Positions 6,102 through 10,896 of a stretch of DNA of 10,896 nucleotides are shown piece by piece (the stretch's first letter is position 1; the number at the start of each line of letters is the position of its first letter). The position numbers were made by a program, and so were the translations under genes. Under the pieces are notes generated by a model. It was not told the origin of the DNA and searched no databases. It worked only from the letters and a program-made list of their open reading frames with translations. Origin of the DNA: Streptosporangiaceae bacterium (GTDB taxonomy: Bacteria > Actinomycetota > Actinomycetes > Streptosporangiales > Streptosporangiaceae). The DNA is taken from positions 1 through 10,896 of the forward strand of contig JASIBM010000327.1 in NCBI GenBank assembly GCA_030045175.1, read 5' to 3'.

Positions 6102-6125
6102 AACTGGCCAGTTAACTGGCCAGTT
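6102..6125. promoter_or_regulatory. Two head-to-tail perfect palindromes AACTGGCCAGTT, operator
   Basis: The 12-bp palindrome AACTGGCCAGTT occurs at 6102-6113 and again at 6114-6125 with no gap. The whole 24-bp block is itself palindromic about the central GTTAAC. It ends exactly where the SD AAGGAG (6126-6131) of the phosphotransferase begins, in the 127-bp gap to the divergent methyltransferase. Two adjoining dyads suggest cooperative binding of a dimeric regulator (GntR, MarR or TetR type) that blocks transcription. In RNA each copy or the whole block could fold and hide the SD. The cognate regulator is not identified. Confidence 0.75.
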
Positions 6126-6136
6126 AAGGAGTAAAG

Positions 6137-6973
6137 ATGGAAGACCGCCATGACGAGGTTCGGCTTGAGGGCGGCAATGTGGGCGGTGCGGTCCGGGTCG
6201 GGGCCACCGTCCGCCGGCCGGTCGGACCCTGGACTCCAGCGGTGCACGCGCTGCTCGGTCACCTGGCCGGGCGGCTGTCGCGCATTCCGGCTGTGCTCGG
6301 CCACGACGACCAGGGCAGGGAGATCTTGTCGTACCTGCCCGGCCGCGTCGTCGACGTCAACACCGAGCAGCTCAGCCTCGGGCAGATCGACTCGTTGGTC
6401 CGGTGGACGCGCTCGCTCCATGCTGCCGTGGCCGGCTTCTCCCACCCAGGACCTTGGCGCTACTTCCCCGTGGCGCACGCCACGCTGATCGGCCACAACG
6501 ACATCGCGCCGTACAACGTGTGCTTCGACGGCGACGAGCTCGCCGGGGTGTTCGACTGGGACCTGGCCGGCCCCTCGACGCCGCTGCTCGAGCTCGCCTT
6601 CATCGCCTGGAACTGCGTGCCGCTCTGGTGCGACATAGGCGCCAAGGATGCGGCCGAGCGGCTGGAGGCGATAGCGGACGCCTACGGTGGCCCCGATGCC
6701 AGCGCGATCCTGCTCGCGGTCCCAGCCAGGATCCAGGCCATGCTCGACTGGATCCTGGTCGCGGCGGCCGCAGGCGACGAGGGCATGGCGAACCTCATGA
6801 AGGCCGGCGAGCCAGACCGCTCGGCAAGCTCGCTCAAGGGCTTGGTCGAGCGCATCCCGGCCATCAGCCGGCTTCTAGCTTGCCTGCGCTTACGTCGAGC
6901 ATCAGGATCGTCGCCAGGAGGTCATCGGCCAGGCCGGGCAACTCGTCGATGCGGTCGGCGAGGATTCTGCTGA
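6137..6973 (+). CDS. Phosphotransferase of the aminoglycoside phosphotransferase (APH) fold
   Basis: This 278-residue protein is of the APH/choline-kinase-like fold. The catalytic loop is HNDIAPYN (H120, D122, N127), and the metal-binding segment is VFDWDLAG (D140/D142). The N-terminal lobe is short: EVRLEGGNVGGAVRVG resembles a glycine-rich loop, and VRRP (R26/R27) stands where the usual lysine strand would be. Members transfer phosphate from ATP to small molecules or sugars; the substrate here is unknown and antibiotic resistance should not be assumed. ATG 6137 has AAGGAG five bases upstream, directly after the tandem palindromes. The last about 36 residues (from LLACLRLRRASG) are Arg/Gly-rich, unlike the rest, and lie antisense to the end of the TetR gene. 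The native stop may have been lost, or a frameshift may hide TAG 6876-6878 in the +1 frame. Confidence 0.83.
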   Translation: MEDRHDEVRLEGGNVGGAVRVGATVRRPVGPWTPAVHALLGHLAGRLSRIPAVLGHDDQGREILSYLPGRVVDVNTEQLSLGQIDSLVRWTRSLHAAVAGFSHPGPWRYFPVAHATLIGHNDIAPYNVCFDGDELAGVFDWDLAGPSTPLLELAFIAWNCVPLWCDIGAKDAAERLEAIADAYGGPDASAILLAVPARIQAMLDWILVAAAAGDEGMANLMKAGEPDRSASSLKGLVERIPAISRLLACLRLRRASGSSPGGHRPGRATRRCGRRGFC

Positions 6974-7595
6974 GCACGACTTCGTGTATGCCGCCGACGA
7001 TCGTCTCCGCCGCCAGCGATGCGCGCCGGCAGCCGGGGATGAGCTCGTGGATGTTGTCCTCGATGATCTCGGCGAACATCCGCATCGCCTCGTTTCGCTT
7101 GGCCGTCGCGCGCGGCCCGGCTGCGAGGACTTCCACGATGCACATCCGTGCCATGTCAGGCTCACTGGCTATGAACTGCATGTACCCCCTGATGCCTGCG
7201 CGCAGCCGCTCCCGCACGGTCCTCTCCCCGAGATACGCGCTCCGGATGTGGCTCGCCTGCTGGCGAACGGCGGCGTCGTAGGCGGCGAGGAAGGCGTCTT
7301 CCTTGTTCTTGAAGTGCTCGTAGAAGGTTCGCCGCGACACTCCCGCGCGTGCGATGATCGCTTCCACGCTCATCTCCGCGTAGCCAAGCTGGGCCGCGGC
7401 CCAGGCGACAGCGGCCAGGATGCGCTCATGCTGGTTGGCTGCGACAAAGCTGGGCAGCAGCCCGTGCCGGCCGCTCGGCAGCTGATGCGGACTGCGCCTG
7501 AGGTCGCGGGCAGGCTCGTCTTGGTCGTAGCCCAGGCTACTCGGCTTAGTCACTGCCACCTCGCTGTAGGCGGTCGGCAACTCCCTGGCGCTCAT
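6864..7595 (-). CDS. TetR-family transcriptional regulator
   Basis: This 243-residue protein carries a TetR HTH at about residues 56-102: HERILAAVAWAAAQLGYAEM, then VEAIIARAGVSRRTFYEHFKNKEDAFLAAYD. It is preceded by LPSGRHGLLPSFVAANQ, a lead-in common in this subgroup. The C-terminal ligand and dimer domain includes ASEPDMARMCIVEVLAAGP and VGGIHEVVLSRI. It should act as a dimeric, probably ligand-released repressor. The start is uncertain. ATG 7595 has TACGAT ending five bases upstream, fitting a leaderless mRNA, while GTG 7553 has GAGG five bases upstream and would give 229 residues. The frame open to 7790 lacks an SD and family-like sequence. The gene is divergent from the secreted protein at 7839, the natural candidate target. 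Its 3' end overlaps the convergent phosphotransferase by 110 bp. Confidence 0.87.
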   Translation of the reverse strand: MSARELPTAYSEVAVTKPSSLGYDQDEPARDLRRSPHQLPSGRHGLLPSFVAANQHERILAAVAWAAAQLGYAEMSVEAIIARAGVSRRTFYEHFKNKEDAFLAAYDAAVRQQASHIRSAYLGERTVRERLRAGIRGYMQFIASEPDMARMCIVEVLAAGPRATAKRNEAMRMFAEIIEDNIHELIPGCRRASLAAETIVGGIHEVVLSRILADRIDELPGLADDLLATILMLDVSAGKLEAG

Positions 7596-7600
7596 GACTA

Positions 7601-7606
7601 ATCGTA
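7601..7606 (-). promoter_or_regulatory. -10 box of the TetR gene, leaderless type
   Basis: TACGAT on the minus strand lies five bases before ATG 7595. It is centred in TAAT-N3-ATTA, so an operator could overlap it. A -35 is not evident. Confidence 0.35.
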
Positions 7607-7729
7607 TTACGGCCTCGTTCCTGCTAGCCCGGCCGCTGAGATCCAGGCCAGCGAGCCACCGCTCAGCCACCAGGACCAGTCGCGATCTGCTGAAGGGAAC
7701 GCGAGTAAGGGCTTCGCGGTCGCGGGGTA

Positions 7730-7759
7730 TTGACGCAGCCGATACGGGAGCATTAGGTT
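7730..7759 (+). promoter_or_regulatory. Promoter of the secreted-protein gene
   Basis: TTGACG (7730-7735) and TAGGTT (7754-7759) are separated by 18 bp and resemble the principal-sigma promoters of actinobacteria (TTGACN, TAGNNT). GATAAT at 7762-7767 is an alternative -10 without a well-spaced -35. The rest of the TetR/secreted-protein gap shows no gene. TACGGGA (7743-7749) and its complement TCCCGTA (7794-7800) flank the expected transcription start and could be regulator half-sites. Confidence 0.5.
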
Positions 7760-7838
7760 CTGATAATCCAGACACATCAACGTTTCTCATACTTCCCGTA
7801 GGGCGAGATCAGATGGGTGACAAGGCAAAGGAGGACTG

Positions 7839-8912
7839 ATGAAAGCGTCCAGTCAGTGGGTCCGCCGCGCGTTCTTGTGGAGCGGGGCGGGAGCTACCGC
7901 CGCTGCGATGATCGTCGCCGGGTCGTCAGCGCAAGCCGCGCACACGAGCCCGCACGCGAGTCCCAGTCACTCGCGCGTGGCCGCCGATCAGACGGGGCCG
8001 GGCTACCCGCAGCCAGGAGGCATCTACAAGCCGTTCACCAACTGCCCGCTGCTGAATCCCCTGTTGCGGGAGTCGACTGGCGGCGATCCAGTGGGGTGCG
8101 TCGCCGGAGAAGCTGACGCGGGGTCAATCAAGATCGGGAACATCACGACAAAGATCACCCACCCGGTGATCGCGCAATTCGGCATCTGGGATCCGGTGAA
8201 CGCCGCGCCAAGCCCGTTCACTGGCGGGATCCTGCCGCCACCGAATGGCCTTGCCGCGCAACTGGTCAACTCACCCGAGCTCGTTCCTGGCGGCCTGCTC
8301 AAGGCGCTGGGGTGCCCGAGCAGCAAGCGCGGCGTCGAGCGCCTTTGCCGCGAGGCCAAGCGCCTAGGCGGGAAGTATCTCCGCGTCTTCGCCATGGCGC
8401 AGTCCGCCGGTCCGATCACGAACTTCGAGCTCACCACGTGGACGCAGCCGCTGAAGTTCAAGCTGATGAACCCGCTGCTTGGCTCGTATTGTTACATCGG
8501 GTCGAACGACAACCCGGTCGCGGTCAATCCCGTGTTGTCAGGCAATTTGACTGTCAAGCTGGATCCGAACCCCAAGCTCCACCCGAAAACCGGTGTCATC
8601 GCGGTCAAGAAGGCGGTAGCCACCGACACCACCTTCACCGCGCCCGGCGTCACCGGCTGCGGTCCAGGCGGTTCGGCCAACATCGCGATCGATGAGGCGA
8701 TCGACACCTCAGTCGGCCTGCCATCGGCGTCTGGCAGCAACAGCCTCACCCTCGAGGGCACCTTCTACCTCGGCATCTGCTCTGCGTCGGAGAACCAGGC
8801 GAGAATCTTGCTGTCCGCGTTCAAGGCGAGCGCGGGGAAGCAGGCGAGCCAGGAAGCCGGCCGCCGCCTCAGCTTCGCCGACCTGCGTGACTGGCGTTCC
8901 TGGTTCAGGTAG
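7839..8912 (+). CDS. Exported protein of unknown function with Tat-like signal peptide, seven cysteines
   Basis: 357 residues; I do not recognise a family with a known function. The N-terminus WVRRAFLW fits the twin-arginine pattern RRxFL. It is followed by a hydrophobic stretch (about 14-29) and a cleavage site AQA-AHT (about 33/34). A Ser/His/Pro-rich linker follows, then a body with cysteines at 69, 87, 159, 170, 218, 274 and 314. Six would be able to pair as disulfides, leaving one odd. Beta-rich stretches include SIKIGNITTKITHPVIAQFG, YCYIGSNDNPVAVNP, LSGNLTVKLDPNP and LTLEGTFYLGIC. The C-terminus is basic (RRLSFADLRDWRSWFR). There is no LPXTG and no membrane anchor. SD AAAGGAGG (7827-7834), four bases before ATG 7839, is nearly perfect, so high translation is likely. 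The gene is divergent from the TetR gene, which may control it, and is followed by two hairpins. Confidence 0.85.
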   Translation: MKASSQWVRRAFLWSGAGATAAAMIVAGSSAQAAHTSPHASPSHSRVAADQTGPGYPQPGGIYKPFTNCPLLNPLLRESTGGDPVGCVAGEADAGSIKIGNITTKITHPVIAQFGIWDPVNAAPSPFTGGILPPPNGLAAQLVNSPELVPGGLLKALGCPSSKRGVERLCREAKRLGGKYLRVFAMAQSAGPITNFELTTWTQPLKFKLMNPLLGSYCYIGSNDNPVAVNPVLSGNLTVKLDPNPKLHPKTGVIAVKKAVATDTTFTAPGVTGCGPGGSANIAIDEAIDTSVGLPSASGSNSLTLEGTFYLGICSASENQARILLSAFKASAGKQASQEAGRRLSFADLRDWRSWFR

Positions 8913-8920
8913 CCACATCA

Positions 8921-8956
8921 CAGGTTGGCGACCGGACCAGATCCGTGGCCAACCTG
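8921..8956 (+). terminator. Hairpin just after the secreted-protein gene
   Basis: CAGGTTGGC (8921-8929) pairs perfectly with GCCAACCTG (8948-8956). The 18-base loop contains a further short stem, CGGA (8933-8936) with TCCG (8942-8945). It begins eight bases after the stop codon. There is no T-tract. Confidence 0.55.
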
Positions 8957-8989
8957 ATCACCTTGACCGCCTGAGAACGCAGTCACAAT

Positions 8990-9025
8990 GCGAAGGGCCG
9001 CGCGGTACCACGCGCGGCCCTTCGC
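8990..9025. terminator. Strong terminator hairpin, 15-bp perfect stem
   Basis: The 15-base arm 8990-9004 (GCGAAGGGCCGCGCG) pairs perfectly with 9011-9025 around the loop GTACCA. It is followed by TTGCG with no long T run, as is usual for high-GC actinobacterial terminators. It separates the secreted-protein gene from the NAT gene. Confidence 0.85.
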
Positions 9026-9040
9026 TTGCGCCGCCATAGC

Positions 9041-9063
9041 TTGACTTGAAGTGCGGTTGAAGT
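9041..9063 (+). promoter_or_regulatory. Candidate promoter/regulator site of the NAT gene
   Basis: TTGACT (9041-9046) could be a -35, though the -10 18 bases on is weak (CAGTCT or CGCAGT). TTGAAGT is repeated at 9046-9052 and 9057-9063, a period of 11 bp, or one helical turn, which is typical of direct-repeat activator sites. The first copy also lies in ACTT-G-AAGT. Confidence 0.35.
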
Positions 9064-9102
9064 CGCAGTCTGATCAGGCTGGACGATGGAGCGGGAGGCG
9101 GG

Positions 9103-9903
9103 ATGGATGAGCAAGCACTGGCCGGCTACCTGACGCGGATCGGCGTCAGCCGGCCACGGCTGGTTGACGCAGGCGCGCTGGCCGACCTGCACCGTGCCCA
9201 TCTGCTAACGGTGCCGTTCGAGAACCTGAGCATTCACCTGGCTGAGCACATCTCACTGGCCGAAGGCGATCTGCTGGCCAAGATCGTGACCAGCCACCGC
9301 GGCGGTTTCTGCTACGAGCTCAACGGGTTGTTCGCGCTGCTGCTCGAGGCGCTCGGCGCCGAGGTCACGCGGGTCGCCGCGCGTGTCTATGGTGACGGCG
9401 GGCTCGGCCCTCCGTTCGATCACCTGGCGCTCATCGTCCGAACACAGGACGGCAGCGGGCCCTGGCTGGCCGACGTCGGCTTCGGCAGCCACAGCGACTA
9501 CCCGCTGCTCTTGGACAGCAAGGACGTCCAGGATGACCCGGCCGGGCGCTTCCTGGTAGCCGATGCCAGCCACGCAGACGTCGACGTGCTCAAGGACGGG
9601 AAGCCGCAGTACCGCATCGAGCGACGCCCGCGAGACCTTGCCGACTTCATCCCCACCTGCTGGTGGCAGCAGACCTCCCCGCAGTCCCACTTCACCAAGC
9701 AGCCCGTATGCTCGCGGCTCTGCGAGTCGGGCCGGATCACGATCAGCGGCCGGACCCTGATCCAGGCCATTTCCGGGCAGCGGACCGAGCGAGAATTGCC
9801 GACCGACGCGGCCGTGCTAGCCGCTTACCTGGACCATTTCGGGATCGCGCTCGACCGCGTTCCGCTGGCACCAGCCGCTCGCCGGCCGGCCAGCCCGGGC
9901 TAA
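9103..9903 (+). CDS. nat: Arylamine N-acetyltransferase (NAT)
   Basis: This 266-residue protein has the NAT family's length and layout. The Cys-His-Asp triad is intact: C70 in SHRGGFCYELNG, H107 in PPFDHLAL and D124 in LADVGFG. VPFENLSIH (about residues 37-45) is another family hallmark. The enzyme moves an acetyl or other acyl group from CoA to arylamines or hydrazines through a thioester on C70, in the cytoplasm. ATG 9103 has GGGAGG four bases upstream. It sits alone between a strong terminator and a 187-bp gap, so it is probably monocistronic. Its natural substrate here is unknown; an arylamine link with the ring-opening genes at 608-1845 is possible but unsupported by position. The C-terminus is a short Ala/Pro/Arg tail (PAARRPASPG) of no clear role. 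Confidence 0.93.
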   Translation: MDEQALAGYLTRIGVSRPRLVDAGALADLHRAHLLTVPFENLSIHLAEHISLAEGDLLAKIVTSHRGGFCYELNGLFALLLEALGAEVTRVAARVYGDGGLGPPFDHLALIVRTQDGSGPWLADVGFGSHSDYPLLLDSKDVQDDPAGRFLVADASHADVDVLKDGKPQYRIERRPRDLADFIPTCWWQQTSPQSHFTKQPVCSRLCESGRITISGRTLIQAISGQRTERELPTDAAVLAAYLDHFGIALDRVPLAPAARRPASPG

Positions 9904-10090
9904 CCGAACTCAGCGTTCCGCGGCCGATGGCACCTCGCGCCGCGAGCTCACTTCGAACTCACACGTAATTCTCGCGATAGCTCAAGGTCCGCCCGCCATG
10001 CTGGCCGATTGCGGCGGCTGCACTCCGGATCGCGCGCAAGGGACCGGAATACCGCCGCTGACGTGCAACCGACTAGGAAAGGTGCCCTGC

Positions 10091-10822
10091 GTGTCCGATC
10101 TGACAAGCACATCGCGGTCGGCGACCGACGCGGTCCCTGACGCGCAGCCAAGTGCTACTACCGAGGCGGCCGCCGTGGGCGCTCGCCGGTTCCGGCCGTT
10201 GATCGGGCGGCGGACCGCCGCCGGGATATCTGTCGCCGGCCTCGTCGCGGCCGCGATCCTCACCAGCGTCGCGAGCAGCGCCCCGGCGTCGGCCGCTGCC
10301 GGGTCGCCCGGCCTGCCGTCCGGCCAGACCACCGTGTCGCAGACCACGTCGTCGTCGGCCGGGACCATGACGATCCAGGTCACGGACCACCGGGGGCGGC
10401 ACGGGCTGAAGGTGGCCTCGGTGACTTACTCGGTAAGCTCTGCCGCCGCCATCAAGAGCCCGACGCTGACCTTCGTCTTCTCCCCGTCTGGCCCGCTGCT
10501 CATCCCGCCAGTGCCCGTGCGGAAGCTGCACCGACTGCCCACGCGGAAGCTGCACCGAGTGCTCCCGCGGAAGCTGCCGCTGCGGGTCCTGGTGTTCACA
10601 GTCAACTTGAAGGGACCGCAGACCAGCTTCAGCGGGGCGTTGCCCGCGAAGGAGATCGCCGCCTTGAACCAGCACGGAGGGCTGCCTGGTGGTTACACGC
10701 TGACAGTGAACCTGGGCAACATCATCAAGAAGACCAAGCGGGGGATTGCGGCACGCATCCTGATGCAGGAGGGCCTTGTCCTCAACCCGGTGGGCATCTT
10801 CGTTAAGCTCGTGCACCGCTAG
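10091..10822 (+). CDS. Exported protein of unknown function with an 8-residue basic repeat
   Basis: 243 residues; family not recognised. A long N-terminal region rich in Ser/Thr/Ala is followed by two arginine clusters (ARRFRPLIGRR, about 31-41), a hydrophobic stretch (43-60) and a likely cleavage site after PASA (about 69). This looks like a Tat or long-n-region Sec signal. The mature part is beta-rich (TMTIQVTDHRG, VASVTYSV, TLTFVFSPSGPL). At 144-163 it has three tandem copies of an 8-residue unit beginning RKL (RKLHRLPT, RKLHRVLP, RKLPLRVL). Then come LVFTVNLKGPQTSFSGALP and YTLTVNLGNIIKKTKRG. There is no cysteine. Start GTG 10091 is preceded by AGGAAAGG with eight bases spacing. ATG 9998 would add 31 residues without family-like sequence. 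A hairpin follows the stop. It could be a surface or matrix protein, but this is not shown. Confidence 0.75.
   Translation: MSDLTSTSRSATDAVPDAQPSATTEAAAVGARRFRPLIGRRTAAGISVAGLVAAAILTSVASSAPASAAAGSPGLPSGQTTVSQTTSSSAGTMTIQVTDHRGRHGLKVASVTYSVSSAAAIKSPTLTFVFSPSGPLLIPPVPVRKLHRLPTRKLHRVLPRKLPLRVLVFTVNLKGPQTSFSGALPAKEIAALNQHGGLPGGYTLTVNLGNIIKKTKRGIAARILMQEGLVLNPVGIFVKLVHR
10519..10577 (+). repeat. Three tandem 24-bp units in the exported-protein gene
   Basis: GCGGAAGCTGCACCGA occurs identically at 10519-10534 and 10543-10558, and its first 11 bases recur at 10567-10577, a strict 24-bp period. The units encode eight residues each. The DNA identity, not just the protein similarity, suggests recent expansion by slippage or unequal exchange. 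Confidence 0.8.
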
Positions 10823-10857
10823 CCAGGTCCGCTGCCTGGCTCGCGGCTAGCTCGCGA
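10821..10857 (+). terminator. Terminator hairpin at the stop codon of the exported-protein gene
   Basis: AGCCAGG (10821-10827, overlapping the TAG stop) pairs with CCTGGCT (10835-10841) over a 7-base loop. A second, smaller hairpin TCGCG (10841-10845) with CGCGA (10853-10857) follows at once. The remaining bases to 10896 show no gene. Confidence 0.55.
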
Positions 10858-10896
10858 CGACGATCACGGCCGACCAGACCAGGTGCCGCTGGGCCA

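Noticed and set aside
4426..6973. Restriction-modification or defence island
   Set aside because: Only a methyltransferase is present. No endonuclease, helicase, Vsr or toxin-like gene is seen next to it; the neighbours are a redoxin and an APH-fold kinase.
6137..6973. Aminoglycoside resistance gene
   Set aside because: The fold and HNDxxxxN motif are shared by many kinases for other substrates, and the short N-lobe lacks the usual lysine strand; no evidence for drug specificity.
7596..7790. TetR start at 7790
   Set aside because: No usable SD, and the added residues do not resemble TetR N-termini; the frame is merely open. Starts at 7595 or 7553 have better signals.
9998..10090. Start of the last exported protein at ATG 9998
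   Set aside because: It would place 31 extra residues with two or three cysteines before the signal peptide. GTG 10091 has a proper AGGAAAGG SD.

Overview
This window looks like chromosomal DNA from a high-GC actinobacterium. Codons are strongly G/C-ending, many starts are GTG, Shine-Dalgarno (SD) sites are GGAGG-like, and two genes have a TANNNT box 5-6 bases before the start codon, as in leaderless actinobacterial transcripts. The gene families (LigAB dioxygenase, ATZ/TRZ-type amidohydrolase, TetR of the 'SRRTFYEHF' type, NAT, Tat-like secreted proteins) fit a soil actinomycete. The exact taxon cannot be read from the sequence. I see no tRNA, rRNA, insertion sequence or CRISPR.

Layout. Bases 1-420 hold the 3' part of a HAD-type hydrolase. 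It converges on a minus-strand ligB-ligA pair (967-1845 and 608-970, overlapping in GTGA) across a 187-bp gap with three hairpins, two of them near-identical copies 31 bp apart. Divergent from ligB is an amidohydrolase (1943-3391), followed by a quinone-oxidoreductase-like MDR protein (3424-4425). The 97-bp divergent gap holds an inverted repeat, a leaderless-type -10 box for ligB and two hairpins. The four genes could form a small catabolic unit for an aromatic or N-heterocyclic compound, which is inference only.

Next, on the minus strand, is one unbroken reading frame (4426-6009). It encodes a complete cytosine-C5 DNA methyltransferase followed in frame by a complete one-cysteine redoxin. 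The redoxin also has its own SD and ATG at 4995, so fusion, dual product and lost stop codon are all possible. The stop of this frame directly abuts the stop of the MDR gene (TGATCA). A phosphotransferase of the APH fold starts divergently at 6137. Two perfect AACTGGCCAGTT palindromes lie head to tail and end exactly at its SD, which is the clearest regulatory signal in the window.

The right part holds a TetR regulator (6864-7595, minus) whose 3' end overlaps the phosphotransferase tail, and a divergent secreted cysteine-containing protein of unknown function (7839-8912) with a good promoter, a strong SD and two terminator-like hairpins. An arylamine N-acetyltransferase with an intact Cys-His-Asp triad follows (9103-9903), then a second exported protein of unknown function with an 8-residue basic repeat (10091-10822), ending in a hairpin.

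The most unusual points are the methyltransferase-redoxin frame, the tandem palindromes at the phosphotransferase start, and the ligB-ligA order, which mirrors the domain order of fused gallate dioxygenases. I found no convincing multi-gene defence or wholly new system.
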